Counted from the first letter of the stretch, positions 17,169 through 26,602 are shown. The stretch is DNA of 64,000 nt from Alkalibacillus haloalkaliphilus (GCF_007991275.1 NZ_BJYA01000002.1:1-64000), one strand, 5' to 3'. The notes: a model not told the origin generated them from the sequence alone. Translations and numbers: made by a program.

Positions 17169-18111
17169 CAATTTAAAAAAATACTTTGATGTAAAAGGTG
17201 GCGTATTTGGCCGTAAAGTTGGAGAAGTTAAAGCAGTTGATGACGTTACGTTTACAGTTAATGAAGGTGAGATATTAGGTATAGTTGGTGAGTCAGGCTG
17301 TGGTAAGTCAACTACTGGTAAAGCATTGTTAAGACTAATTGAACCAACAGATGGTGAAGTCAAATTTGAAGACCAAGATATTACTCAGTTAGATGATGAA
17401 GCTATGAGGAAACTAAGAAAAGACATGCAAATCATTTTCCAAGACCCCTATGCTTCTTTGAATCCGAGACATACCGTAGAAAAAATAGTTGGCGAACCGT
17501 TATTAGTTCATGGTATGAAGTCAGCTGAGGAACGAAAAAAACGTGTAAAAGAATTACTTGAAGTCGTTGGACTTAGACCATTTCATGCATCTAGATATCC
17601 TCACCAATTTAGTGGAGGACAAAGACAAAGAATAGGGATAGCAAGAGCATTAGCAAACAACCCTAAGTTAATTATTTGTGATGAACCTGTTTCAGCATTA
17701 GATGTATCCGTACAATCACAAATTTTAAATTTAATGTCAGATTTACGTGATGAATTCAACTTAACCTATATATTTATTGCGCACGATTTAAGTGTTGTGA
17801 AACATATTAGTGATCGTGTAGGTGTTATGTATTTAGGGAAATTGGTGGAACTAGCTGATAAGGATGAGCTTTATGAGAATCCTAAACACCCATACACACA
17901 AGCATTGTTATCAGCTGTACCAGTAGCTGACCCAGATGTTATTGGTGATCGAGTTATTTTAGAAGGTGATGTACCAAGTCCTTCTAATCCGCCTACCGGT
18001 TGCCCTTTCCACACACGTTGCCCTGCTGCAATGGATATTTGTAGCGAGGTAAAACCAGAGTTCAAAGAGGATAGTGATCAACATTACGTTGCATGTCACT
18101 TATATGACTAA
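17143..18111 (+). CDS. appF: Oligopeptide ABC transporter ATP-binding protein (AppF-like)
   Basis: A 322-residue second ATPase of the importer: Walker A GESGCGKS (49-56), [15 protein letters not shown] signature, [12 protein letters not shown] Walker B, and C-terminal [14 protein letters not shown]. The frame opens at 17110, but the ATG at 17143 has an AGGAGG site at 17127-17132 and the expected N-terminus ([15 protein letters not shown]). It overlaps appD by 26 bp, so the two are probably translated together. Confidence 0.9.
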   Translation: MSNPILEVNNLKKYFDVKGGVFGRKVGEVKAVDDVTFTVNEGEILGIVGESGCGKSTTGKALLRLIEPTDGEVKFEDQDITQLDDEAMRKLRKDMQIIFQDPYASLNPRHTVEKIVGEPLLVHGMKSAEERKKRVKELLEVVGLRPFHASRYPHQFSGGQRQRIGIARALANNPKLIICDEPVSALDVSVQSQILNLMSDLRDEFNLTYIFIAHDLSVVKHISDRVGVMYLGKLVELADKDELYENPKHPYTQALLSAVPVADPDVIGDRVILEGDVPSPSNPPTGCPFHTRCPAAMDICSEVKPEFKEDSDQHYVACHLYD

Positions 18112-18163
18112 AGGTGATATGTATCGAATGTTATCTATATAAAATATTTTAGGGGGTAAGTTT

Positions 18164-19849
18164 ATGAAGCTTAAGTACTCATTTTTACTAGCCATGTTAA
18201 TCGCTTTTGTCATGCTTTTAGCAGCATGTGGCGATGATGGTGACGATGCATCTGAACCAGATACAGGTTCTGATGACGAAACAAGTGAGGAAGATGAGCA
18301 GGATGAGGATGATGGCGCTGAAGTTGAAACAGATGGCGACGACATACTTGTTTATGCTCGTGGTGGTGATTCAGAAAGTTTAGACTTTGCTAGTACTACA
18401 GATGGTGAGTCATCTCGTGTTACTAAACAAATTTATGAGAGTTTACTAGATTTCGAAGAAGATTCTTTTGAAATAAAACCAGGGTTGGCTCACGACTGGG
18501 ATGTTAGTGATGATGGTTTAACTTACACTTTCTATTTAGAAGAAGGTGTTACATTCCACGATGGAACTGACTTTAACGCTGAAGCTGTCAAAGTAAACTA
18601 TGAGCGTTGGTCTGGTGCTGACGATACTTATAGCTTTGAAGATGATGGTTATGCATATTCTATGTATGGAACTATGTTCGGTGGCTTCCATGGTGATGAT
18701 GGCCACGTTATTAGTGAAGTTAATGTGAATGGTGATTATGAAGTTGAATTTGTATTAAATGAACCTTTAGGTTTCTTCTTACAAAATATGGCTATGAGCT
18801 ACTTTGCGATCACATCTCCTGCTGCTTTAGAGGAGCATGGTCCTGAAATTAATGAGAACCCAGTTGGAACTGGTCCATTCAAGTTTGTAAGCTGGTCTCG
18901 TGATGATCAAATCGTTTTAGAAGCTTTTGAAGATTACCGTGTAGATGGTTTACCTAAGTTGGATGGAGTTATTTTTGAAGTGATTCCTGATAACTCTTCA
19001 CGTCTAATTGCTTTAAACTCAGGCGAAATTCACATTATGGATGGTTTAAATCCAGATGATGCAGCTGGTGTAGATAGTGATGAAGAAACGACTCTTTACA
19101 CACGTGCTGCTAACAACTTTGGTTACTTAGGTTTCCAAACAGAAAAAGAGCCGATTGATGATCCACTAGTGCGTCAGGCAATTAACCACGCGATTGACCG
19201 TGAACAAATTGCTGAAGCATTATATGCTGGTTATGCTATTCCGGCAGTTAATCCGGTACCACCAGGTTACTTAGGGTTTAATGATGATCTGGATGTTTAT
19301 GAATTTGATTTAGATCGTTCTGCTGAGTTATTAGAAGAAGCTGGTTATGCCGATGGTTTTGAAATTGACCTATGGACTATGCCTGTTGCGCGTCCATATA
19401 TGCCAGCTCCTGAAACAGTTTCAGAGATTGTTCAGGCAGACTTAGCACAAATCGGTATTACAGCTAACATTGTTATTGAAGAATGGGCTCCATATTTAGA
19501 GCGCACACAGCAAGGTGACCATGAGTTATTTATGTTAGGTTGGTCAGGTACTAACGGTGACCCTGATTACTTCTTAAGTAGTTTACTTCACGGTGATAAC
19601 GCAGGTGCAAGTAACCGTTCTTTCTATCAAAATGATGAAGTTGATGAATTGCTAGATGCAGCTAAAATGGCTGTAGATCAAGATGAGCGTGCAGAGCTTT
19701 ATAAAGAAGCTCAAGCAATCATCTATGAAGATTCACCGATGATTCCTTTAGTACACTCTGAACCAGTACTTGCTTCATTAAGCAACGTTCAGAACTATGT
19801 ACCTCACCCTTCAACGAGTGAGTCATTAGCAGAAGTTGAATTAGATTAA
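18164..19849 (+). CDS. appA: Oligopeptide-binding lipoprotein (AppA-like)
   Basis: A 561-residue extracellular solute-binding protein of the SBP family 5. Signal peptide with lipobox LLAAC (Cys22), then a roughly 40-residue linker almost entirely Asp, Glu, Ser and Thr, then the binding fold with YTFYLEEGVTFHDGTDFNAEAVKVNYER and NPVGTGPFKF, the usual family 5 marks. The linker is longer and more acidic than in B. subtilis and probably a salt adaptation. The ligand could be an oligopeptide, dipeptide or another family 5 substrate; operon order favours oligopeptide. A strong hairpin follows at 19861. Confidence 0.88.
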   Translation: MKLKYSFLLAMLIAFVMLLAACGDDGDDASEPDTGSDDETSEEDEQDEDDGAEVETDGDDILVYARGGDSESLDFASTTDGESSRVTKQIYESLLDFEEDSFEIKPGLAHDWDVSDDGLTYTFYLEEGVTFHDGTDFNAEAVKVNYERWSGADDTYSFEDDGYAYSMYGTMFGGFHGDDGHVISEVNVNGDYEVEFVLNEPLGFFLQNMAMSYFAITSPAALEEHGPEINENPVGTGPFKFVSWSRDDQIVLEAFEDYRVDGLPKLDGVIFEVIPDNSSRLIALNSGEIHIMDGLNPDDAAGVDSDEETTLYTRAANNFGYLGFQTEKEPIDDPLVRQAINHAIDREQIAEALYAGYAIPAVNPVPPGYLGFNDDLDVYEFDLDRSAELLEEAGYADGFEIDLWTMPVARPYMPAPETVSEIVQADLAQIGITANIVIEEWAPYLERTQQGDHELFMLGWSGTNGDPDYFLSSLLHGDNAGASNRSFYQNDEVDELLDAAKMAVDQDERAELYKEAQAIIYEDSPMIPLVHSEPVLASLSNVQNYVPHPSTSESLAEVELD

Positions 19850-19860
19850 TATTTAAAGAG

Positions 19861-19890
19861 GAGGGTAGTAGAGAAGCCTCTACTACCCTC
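19861..19890 (+). terminator. Perfect 13-bp hairpin between appA and appB
   Basis: GAGGGTAGTAGAG and CTCTACTACCCTC with loop AAGC. The T-run behind it is poor (TATATTT), so it probably acts as partial terminator or as a block to 3-prime exonucleases, keeping binding-protein mRNA above permease mRNA. Confidence 0.75.
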
Positions 19891-19962
19891 TATATTTAAA
19901 ACATAACTATTAATGCTTTACAGGCTATATACTACATAGATTAATAGAACTGGGGTGAAAAC

Positions 19963-20964
19963 ATGTTAGCCTATACGATCCGTCGCCTTTTTATGTTAAT
20001 ACCAGTCCTTTTAGGGATGACATTAATTGTATTTTCAATTGTTCACTTAATACCAGGTAACCCAGCACAAGTTATTTTAGGGGAGACGGCAACTGAACAA
20101 GCTATTCAAGACCTAGAAGCTACTATGGGGATAAACGAACCGTATTTGATTCAATACGGGCTATATTTAGCAGATTTGTTGCAAGGTGACTTAGGTACAT
20201 CATTAAGAACTAAGGGTGAGATCAGTTCTGAAATTTTACCAAGAGTTGCCGCAACTTTTGAGTTAACTATTTTTGCTATGATTTTCGCAATTATTGTTGG
20301 AATTAATGCAGGGATTATAAGTGCATGGAAACAAAATACTTGGATCGACATTACTGCTATGGTTGTTGCTCTAATTGGTGTTTCGATGCCTGTATTCTGG
20401 CTAGCATTAATGGAACAGTGGATCTTTGCACAAGAGCTTGGGTGGCTACCATCATCAGGTAGACAATCAAGTACAAATCCAATTGAACCGATCACACATT
20501 TCTATGTGCTCGATTCATTATTGCACTTGGATTTTGATCGAGCGTTAACGGTGTTAAGTCACTTAGTTTTACCAGCTGTTGCACTTGGAACAATTCCTAT
20601 GGCGATCATAGCTCGTATGACACGTTCGAGTATGCTTGAAGTTATGAAGTCTGATTACATTCGTACAGTTCGTGCAAAAGGTTCAGGTCAATTTTTAGTT
20701 ATTTATAAACACGCTTTAAGAAATGCAACAATTCCTGTATTAACCGTAATCGGTTTACAAACGGGGGTTTTATTGGGTGGAGCGATATTAACTGAAACCA
20801 TCTTTAGTTGGCCTGGGATTGGCCGTTACGTGTATGAAGGAATCAATTACCGAGATTATCCCGTCATTCAATCTGGGATTCTTGTCATTGCTTTCATATT
20901 CGTTATGATCAACTTAATTGTTGATTTACTCTATGCATATATTGACCCAAGGATTAAATATTAG
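19963..20964 (+). CDS. appB: Oligopeptide ABC transporter permease (AppB-like)
   Basis: A 333-residue inner-membrane permease with six predicted spans. The N-terminal block (TIRRLFMLIPVLLGMTLIVFSIVHLIPGNPA) and the EAA loop (VRAKGSGQFLVIYKHALRNA) are typical of the DppB/OppB family. It partners AppC to form the channel. Ribosome site TGGGGTG; 11 bp separate it from appC. Confidence 0.92.
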   Translation: MLAYTIRRLFMLIPVLLGMTLIVFSIVHLIPGNPAQVILGETATEQAIQDLEATMGINEPYLIQYGLYLADLLQGDLGTSLRTKGEISSEILPRVAATFELTIFAMIFAIIVGINAGIISAWKQNTWIDITAMVVALIGVSMPVFWLALMEQWIFAQELGWLPSSGRQSSTNPIEPITHFYVLDSLLHLDFDRALTVLSHLVLPAVALGTIPMAIIARMTRSSMLEVMKSDYIRTVRAKGSGQFLVIYKHALRNATIPVLTVIGLQTGVLLGGAILTETIFSWPGIGRYVYEGINYRDYPVIQSGILVIAFIFVMINLIVDLLYAYIDPRIKY

Positions 20965-20975
20965 GGGGATTAGCT

Positions 20976-21902
20976 ATGGAAACTAAAGATCAAAAACAAC
21001 AAATAGACCAATATAATAAAAACCCCAACAGTATCTATTTCGAATCGGAAGAGGTTGAGGGAATATCACCTTGGAAAGATGCTTTTCGACAACTTAGAAA
21101 AAGCCCCTTAGCCATTACAGGATTTTCTATTATTTTATTTTTTATTTTGTTGGGTGCATTTGCACCAATTATATCACCTTTTGATTTTGATGAGACGAAT
21201 CCTGTCAACCGTTTACAAGGATCATCTGCTGAACATTGGCTAGGAACTGATCATTTAGGTAGAGATATATTAACGAGAATTGCATATGGTGCAAGGATAT
21301 CGTTAATGGTTGGTTTCTTCGCTGTAACAGGTGCATTAATCTTTGGTACGATTCTTGGGATTGTTGCAGGTTATTATGGTCGTTGGGTTGATATGTTAAT
21401 TTCAAGAATCTTTGACATTTTGTTAGCATTTCCGAGCATACTACTAGCAATTGCAGTCGTTGCAATTCTAGGTGCTTCTTTACAAAATGCTTTAATTGCA
21501 ATTGCAATTATTAACATACCAATATTCGGGCGAATTGTACGTTCGAAAGTAATTAGTTTGAGAGAAGAAGAGTATATAATGGCAGCAAGGGCACAAGGTA
21601 TGAAACGTGGTCGAATATTAGTTCACCACATACTTCCTAACAGCTTAGCGCCAATTATTGTTCAGGCGACATTAGGTTTCGGTACAGCTATTTTAGAGGC
21701 TGCGGCATTAGGGTTTTTAGGTTTAGGAGCCCAACCACCAACGCCAGAGTGGGGGAAAATGCTTGCTGACTCACGTGCTTTCATTCAGTTAGCACCTTGG
21801 ACTTTAATTTATCCGGGTGTATCAATAATGTTAGTCGTTTTAGGATTTAACTTAATCGGTGATGGCTTGCGAGATGCACTTGATCCGAAAATGAAAAATT
21901 AA
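20976..21902 (+). CDS. appC: Oligopeptide ABC transporter permease (AppC-like)
   Basis: A 308-residue permease with the OppC-type N-terminal region (AFRQLRKSPLAITGFSIIL), the GTDHLGRDILTRIAYGARISL motif and the EAA loop ARAQGMKRGRILVHHILPNS. Six spans are visible. Last gene of the operon, ended by a strong terminator 10 bp downstream. Confidence 0.92.
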   Translation: METKDQKQQIDQYNKNPNSIYFESEEVEGISPWKDAFRQLRKSPLAITGFSIILFFILLGAFAPIISPFDFDETNPVNRLQGSSAEHWLGTDHLGRDILTRIAYGARISLMVGFFAVTGALIFGTILGIVAGYYGRWVDMLISRIFDILLAFPSILLAIAVVAILGASLQNALIAIAIINIPIFGRIVRSKVISLREEEYIMAARAQGMKRGRILVHHILPNSLAPIIVQATLGFGTAILEAAALGFLGLGAQPPTPEWGKMLADSRAFIQLAPWTLIYPGVSIMLVVLGFNLIGDGLRDALDPKMKN

Positions 21903-21911
21903 ACATATCGT

Positions 21912-21951
21912 AAAACCGTGGTGTTTGAAAAATCAAACGCTACGGTTTTTT
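21912..21951 (+). terminator. Terminator after appC
   Basis: AAAACCGT-GTGTTTGA pairs with TCAAAC-ACGGTTTT, followed by T-rich sequence. Confidence 0.88.
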
Positions 21952-22057
21952 ATTTTCAACAATTTTATTAACGTTCTTTTAAATAGTCGAGCTTTTGTAC
22001 AAAATCATGTATACTAGTGTTTGAAATTAACGTTGTAACCATCAGAGGTGAAAGACT

Positions 22058-22981
22058 ATGTGGGATAAAATTCAAATATTTGGTTTCAGGGCTTTATGGA
22101 ATCCTGAGATCATTATCATTACTTTACTTTTAATTTTATTATATTACTTATTTACTGGACCGTTAAAACATAAGGCGGGTCTTAGTGAAGGGCCTACTAA
22201 AGGTCAAAAAATATCGATGTATTCAGCAATAATACTCTTTTACATTACGAAAGGCTCGCCTGTCTATTTATTATCACATATTATTTTAATGGCACATATG
22301 GCACAAATGGCTGTCTTTTACTTACTAGTACCTATACTTGTCATTAGAGGTATTCCGTTAGAGTGGTGGAAGAAAGTCTTTACGACTCCTATTGTCGGTC
22401 ACTTCTTTAAGTTGTTTACAAGACCGATTTTAGCATTAGTGTCATTTAATGTTATGTTCTCACTGTATCACGTTCCATTTGTTCTTGACTTTACTAAAAC
22501 AAGTAACTTGATTCATTGGCCTGTAACGCTGTTGTTATTTATTCTTGCATTTTGTATGTGGTGGCCGATCTTTACACCAATTAAAGAGCAAATGGTTGTT
22601 AAGCCACTATTTAAAATTTTGTATATTTACGGTGCAGGAATGTTATTAACACCAGCTTGTGCTTTAATCATTTTCGCTGACACACCTTTATATGCGACGT
22701 ATTCTGAACCCGATGCATTTATGACAGCATTAGCATTATGTGTACCACCAGGTATATTAGATGGTATGAATTTTGGTGGTCCGCAAGTATTTATGAATAT
22801 ACCACTCGTATATGATCAGCAGGCAGCAGGGATTATTATGAAGGTAGCTCAAGAGTTTATCTATGGTGCAATTATTGCACGGATCTTCTATGGCTGGTTC
22901 AGAAGTGAAAGAAAACGTGGAATTGACCCATTGCCACAGGATTTGCAAACAGCTACACCTAGTGTAGTAGAGAGAGGATGA
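22058..22981 (+). CDS. ctaG: Cytochrome c oxidase assembly factor CtaG (caa3_CtaG family)
   Basis: A 307-residue membrane protein with about seven spans, needed for making active caa3 oxidase, probably in copper delivery to subunit I. Blocks with His and Met in membrane segments (HIILMAHMAQMAVFYLL, FNVMFSLYHVPFVLDF, PPGILDGMNFGGPQVF) fit the Bacillus CtaG family. It is not the unrelated Cox11-type CtaG. It shares a 4-bp overlap with ctaM. Confidence 0.92.
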   Translation: MWDKIQIFGFRALWNPEIIIITLLLILLYYLFTGPLKHKAGLSEGPTKGQKISMYSAIILFYITKGSPVYLLSHIILMAHMAQMAVFYLLVPILVIRGIPLEWWKKVFTTPIVGHFFKLFTRPILALVSFNVMFSLYHVPFVLDFTKTSNLIHWPVTLLLFILAFCMWWPIFTPIKEQMVVKPLFKILYIYGAGMLLTPACALIIFADTPLYATYSEPDAFMTALALCVPPGILDGMNFGGPQVFMNIPLVYDQQAAGIIMKVAQEFIYGAIIARIFYGWFRSERKRGIDPLPQDLQTATPSVVERG

Positions 22982-23442
22982 GAGAGATGCCGTTTCTACC
23001 AACAATCAGTACGATTTTTATTATAATTAGTGCTATTTTAGTAGCTATTGGTTGGTACTTAGTTTCAAAGGGGAAGTATGCTGCGCATAAAAAGGTTATG
23101 GTTGCAGCTGCCATATCAGCTTTAACATTTTTTATTCTTTATGTATCACGTACGATTTTTATTGGTAATACAAGTTTTGGTGGTCCAGAAGAAATGCAAG
23201 TTTACTACACAATCTTTATGGTGTTCCATATTATTTTAGCCACTACAGGTGGTGCATTCGGGTTAGTTACGTTATATTTAGCGTTTAAACGAAAGATTGA
23301 AAAACACCGTAAACTAGGGCCATATACTAGTGTTATTTGGTTCTTTACTGCCATTACAGGTGTAATCGTTTATTTACTTCTGTATGTTATTTATGAAGGT
23401 GGCCATAGCACGAGTGTCTTTAGAGCAATATTTGGTGGATAA
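22978..23442 (+). CDS. ctaM: DUF420 membrane protein, heme-copper oxidase maturation factor CtaM
   Basis: A 154-residue protein with four predicted spans and conserved His residues (KYAAHKKVM, FHIILATTG, KIEKHRKLGPYT). DUF420 proteins (CtaM in Staphylococcus aureus, YozB in B. subtilis) are needed for active aa3-type oxidase. The ATGA overlap with ctaG implies coupled translation and supports a shared assembly role. An alternative ATG 9 bp downstream is possible. Confidence 0.85.
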   Translation: MREMPFLPTISTIFIIISAILVAIGWYLVSKGKYAAHKKVMVAAAISALTFFILYVSRTIFIGNTSFGGPEEMQVYYTIFMVFHIILATTGGAFGLVTLYLAFKRKIEKHRKLGPYTSVIWFFTAITGVIVYLLLYVIYEGGHSTSVFRAIFGG

Positions 23443-23451
23443 GTTATAAAT

Positions 23452-23485
23452 GCCTAGCGTAAAATTATACGCTAGGCGTTTTTTT
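23452..23485 (+). terminator. Terminator after ctaM
   Basis: GCCTAGCGTA and TACGCTAGGC form a 10-bp stem followed by seven T. Confidence 0.92.
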
Positions 23486-23493
23486 ATAAAAAA

Positions 23494-23523
23494 CCCCTAA
23501 TTAGTTCAATAACTAATTAGGGG
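23494..23523 (-). terminator. Terminator after the YtvI-like gene
   Basis: CCCCTAATTAGTT and AACTAATTAGGGG, loop CAAT, with six T on the minus strand. Confidence 0.9.
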
Positions 23524-23531
23524 AAGTGTAG

Positions 23532-24590
23532 TTAAAACTTAACACGCCATTTTATAATGCCAGCTTCGCGTGCTGAATTAAATATAATGACAACTATTGG
23601 TCCTAAGAAAAAGCCTAGTATACCGATTAATTGAAGACCTATATACATGGCAATGAGTGTTGGTAATGGTTTTAGGCCGATATGGTGCCCCATCACCTTT
23701 GGTTCGATTGTACGACGAATTGTTAATAGTACAATGGCTAATACACCAAGTTGTATTCCCATTAACATATCACCAACTAAGAACATGTAAATTGACCATG
23801 GAGCTAACACGATAATAGAACCAATGATCGGTATTAAGTCAACTGCCCAAATAATAATGGACATAACTAATGCAATTTCTGGAGTGATAAATAGTAACGA
23901 TATTAAAGTGACTGTAAAGATGATTAAACTGACTAAAAACTGGGCTTTTAAAAATCCGAGTAATACGTAAGCTAATCGAGCATTCATGAATTTGAACTTT
24001 TCTTGTGTTTGATCTGTCATCATGCTATACATTTTGTTTCTTAAATTAGGAAGATCAAGCATGAACAGAAAGAGGGCGATCATATAAACGATGAAACTGA
24101 TGAGGAACTCTGGTATTTTCAATATGAATTGAGCAATATTATCAATTTGGATGTAATCCATAATCTGTGTTTCTAATGATACCAAGTTCTCAGCAGCTGT
24201 TTCTTCAACTTCACGAACAAAGTGGGCAGGCCAATCTTCGGTGAAAGCATTTATATCATCTTGAAGTTCAATTAATATAGTTTCAACGTTTTTAATATAT
24301 TCAGGTGCGTTTTCAGTAATTTTAACAACTTGGCCAATTGCCTTCGTTGTAGTATATGTACCAATCGTTGCGATTATAGATAGGAAAATTAAGAAAACAA
24401 TTGTAACAGCAATTGTTCTGTTCATCCTAAATCGTCGCATGAACCAGCGAATGACTGGGTTAAGAAACAGAGCAGTGAAAAACGCTAAAATTAGTGGAAT
24501 GGATATAGGTAGTATAAAATACCCAACCACAATTAGAATGATAATAGTGAAAATAATGGTCCACTGTTTTTTAGATATATTTTTTAGCAA
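23532..24590 (-). CDS. AI-2E family transporter, YtvI-like sporulation membrane protein
   Basis: A 352-residue membrane protein with about eight spans. The C-terminal half has the family marks DLIPIIGSII, RRTIEPKVMGHHIGLKPLPTL and a final GPIVVII segment. A hydrophilic segment at about 95-155 lies between the membrane blocks. B. subtilis YtvI is sporulation-associated; other family members are permeases of unclear substrate or Na+/H+ antiporters. The start is TTG at 24590, about 12 bp after GAAAGGGG. In B. subtilis ytvI is elsewhere, so this is a local gene-order difference. Confidence 0.8.
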   Translation of the reverse strand: MLKNISKKQWTIIFTIIILIVVGYFILPISIPLILAFFTALFLNPVIRWFMRRFRMNRTIAVTIVFLIFLSIIATIGTYTTTKAIGQVVKITENAPEYIKNVETILIELQDDINAFTEDWPAHFVREVEETAAENLVSLETQIMDYIQIDNIAQFILKIPEFLISFIVYMIALFLFMLDLPNLRNKMYSMMTDQTQEKFKFMNARLAYVLLGFLKAQFLVSLIIFTVTLISLLFITPEIALVMSIIIWAVDLIPIIGSIIVLAPWSIYMFLVGDMLMGIQLGVLAIVLLTIRRTIEPKVMGHHIGLKPLPTLIAMYIGLQLIGILGFFLGPIVVIIFNSAREAGIIKWRVKF

Positions 24591-24738
24591 TGCAATTTAA
24601 GTCCCCTTTCATATACATACTATAACTATAGCACGGTCTTGTAGGTTTGAATAGTACAGGGTCTAAAGATTATGACAATTCAAACTACACTGCTACTATT
24701 GTATTAGAAAAAAACTCAGAAAATGTAATTGTTTTTAA

Positions 24739-24773
24739 AAGGTGACCCTAGTAGTCCATACTAAGGTCACCTT
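24739..24773 (-). terminator. Terminator after the YugN-like gene
   Basis: AAGGTGACC-TAGTA pairs with TACTA-GGTCACCTT, with a T-rich run on the minus strand. Confidence 0.8.
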
Positions 24774-24794
24774 CCGTTTTGTTAGCTATTATTC

Positions 24795-25157
24795 TTAATC
24801 TTGGAATTCTTTTAAGTCTTCCTCGACTTTCGAAAGTACACGGTCAACACGTTCATGCACATTGTTAGGAAATTCTTCTTCACCGTATTCAACACCGTGT
24901 GGATAGTAGTGTTTACCTAGTAGCGGTGGCATAAGCTTAATTAACGCTGATCCCTTTTCAACACTACCTTCTACAGCTAATCCGCGTAATCTTAAGTAAT
25001 AAGTAATGTTTTTCTCTGGAGAATTAATTTTTAAATCATATGTGACGCGTTCATAATCCCATTGTTCAGCTAAAACAAAACCATTTTGCTCAAGTGCATG
25101 AGTTAAAGGTTGTTGTTTAACTTGTGCGCCGTCGATTGAGAACTTAGTTATTTCCAT
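24795..25157 (-). CDS. YugN-like family protein
   Basis: A 120-residue soluble protein that resembles the YugN-like family (block RVTYDLKINSPEKNITYYLRLRG and the later MPPLLGKHYYPHGVEY). The family has no established function. The ATG at 25157 has GAAGAGGTG at six-base spacing; the upstream in-frame GTG lies within that site. It is transcribed towards ytvI but has its own terminator. Confidence 0.75.
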   Translation of the reverse strand: MEITKFSIDGAQVKQQPLTHALEQNGFVLAEQWDYERVTYDLKINSPEKNITYYLRLRGLAVEGSVEKGSALIKLMPPLLGKHYYPHGVEYGEEEFPNNVHERVDRVLSKVEEDLKEFQD

Positions 25158-25368
25158 CTCGTTCACCTCTTCTAAAATCTTCTTATCAAACTCATCATAT
25201 TATGAAATCGCTAATTTATCAATTATTTCTGTGCAAATATATAAGATGTGTAACAAATTATTCAAAATTAATATGAAAACAAATTAATATAGTTGATTTC
25301 GAATGAACTCATTAATACGTTTAAGCGTATTTTATTATAGGGCAAATCTTCTTAAAGGAGTGAATTGT

Positions 25369-25749
25369 ATGAGTCATATTCGTCTGCCGAAAGAATTAGA
25401 GGACTTTAAACAGTTTGTGCAAAATCGTCCAGAATTAGTCCAACGTGTAAGAAATAAAGAATATACGTGGCAACAACTATATAATATATGGACTGATGAA
25501 GGTCACCATTCAAGTTTTTGGGACCAATTTGAACAAAGTTTAGAAGAAGATAAAAGCACATCAGCATTTCCGGTTAAATCAGATCAAATTCAAGGGATCG
25601 TAAAGAAGTTAGCTGACCTTGATGTTGATCAAGTTGATAAAAATTTAAGGCAACTATCTAAAGCGCTTGATCAGATTCAACACTTGAGCCACCAATTTCA
25701 ACAACAAAAAAGACGTCCCCCACATAGAGGTAATCGGTTTCCATTTTAA
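25369..25749 (+). CDS. ylbD: YlbD, spore coat-associated protein
   Basis: A 126-residue protein matching YlbD: LPKELEDFKQFVQNRPELVQ at the start, a Trp-containing YTWQQLYNIWTDEG block and a basic C-terminus (KRRPPHRGNRFPF). In B. subtilis YlbD is described as a spore coat protein made in the mother cell. The ATG at 25369 follows AAAGGAG; upstream in-frame ATG codons lack a ribosome site. ylbE, its partner in B. subtilis, is absent, and ylbF follows after 58 bp. Confidence 0.82.
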   Translation: MSHIRLPKELEDFKQFVQNRPELVQRVRNKEYTWQQLYNIWTDEGHHSSFWDQFEQSLEEDKSTSAFPVKSDQIQGIVKKLADLDVDQVDKNLRQLSKALDQIQHLSHQFQQQKRRPPHRGNRFPF

Positions 25750-25807
25750 TTCTAACAATGGTAATAAGTATTAGATTTTGTTATGATACAAGTATGGAGG
25801 TGTGTTC

Positions 25808-26254
25808 ATGCTAGCTAACACAGAAGTATTAGAAGTATTAGAACAAGCAGAAAAGCTGGGTAAAATGATTAAAGAGTCAGAAGACTATGAAATATATACA
25901 AACCATAAAGATCAACTATACAATGACCCTGAAGCGAACCGTCTTATGACGGACTTTCAACAGATGAAAGCTGATTATGAAGATGTTCAACGCTTCGGTC
26001 GTTATCATCCAGATTACAGCAAAATTATGAAAGAAATAAGGCAATTAAAAAGAGAATTAGATATGCATGAAACAGTTGCTAGTTATAAACAGACAGAAAC
26101 TCAACTGCAAATGTTATTAGATGAAGTATCTGAAATTGTCGCTAAATCGATTAGCCCTAACATAAAAGCTCCAAAAGATGGTGTAGCACTCAAAGATACA
26201 GGAGATGGCTGTGGTTGCGGTAGTGGTGGCCAGTGTGGTTGCCAAGCGTCCTAG
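25808..26254 (+). CDS. ricF: RicF (YlbF), subunit of the RicAFT complex
   Basis: A 148-residue helical protein of the YlbF/YmcA superfamily. With RicA (YmcA) and RicT (YaaT) it assists RNase Y-dependent mRNA maturation and affects competence, biofilm and sporulation. The C-terminal Cys cluster (GCGCGSGGQCGC) supplies ligands for the iron-sulfur clusters of the complex. The ATG at 25808 has GGAGGTG five bases upstream; a GTG at 25802 overlaps that site. Confidence 0.9.
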   Translation: MLANTEVLEVLEQAEKLGKMIKESEDYEIYTNHKDQLYNDPEANRLMTDFQQMKADYEDVQRFGRYHPDYSKIMKEIRQLKRELDMHETVASYKQTETQLQMLLDEVSEIVAKSISPNIKAPKDGVALKDTGDGCGCGSGGQCGCQAS

Positions 26255-26274
26255 TAAAGAATGGAGGAGTATCG

Positions 26275-26565
26275 ATGTTCACAAAACGCCAAGGAATCGT
26301 AGTTTGGTTTAAGCACATTAAACAGTTGAGAAAACTTCGTCGTTTCGGACACGTGATTTACGCATCTAAACGTCAAAAGTATGCCGTAATTTATGTTAAT
26401 CAGGAAGAAGTATCTAATATTGTCGAGCAGGTTGAACGTCTTCATTTCGTTAAAAATGTTGACTTATCATATAAACCGTATGTTGATACTGCTTATCAAG
26501 GGGCGGTTGAGAAGACACATGATTTAGATGCAGAGCTGGAAGGCTATTATCAAAGTGGAATATAG
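26275..26565 (+). CDS. ylbG: YlbG, DUF2129 family protein
   Basis: A 96-residue basic protein recognised by VVWFKHIKQLRKLRRFGHVIYASKR and VERLHFVKNVDLSYKPYV, the DUF2129 pattern. It usually accompanies ylbF. Its role is unknown; the basic surface would permit RNA binding (inference). The ATG at 26275 follows TGGAGGAG, better than the longer frame from 26233, which overlaps ricF. Confidence 0.85.
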   Translation: MFTKRQGIVVWFKHIKQLRKLRRFGHVIYASKRQKYAVIYVNQEEVSNIVEQVERLHFVKNVDLSYKPYVDTAYQGAVEKTHDLDAELEGYYQSGI

Positions 26566-26600
26566 AAAAGAGTGAGGAGCATGGTCCTCACTCTTTTTTT
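26566..26600 (+). terminator. Terminator after ylbG
   Basis: AAAAGAGTGAGGA and TCCTCACTCTTTT form a 13-bp stem with a T-run. Confidence 0.92.
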
Positions 26601-26602
26601 GT

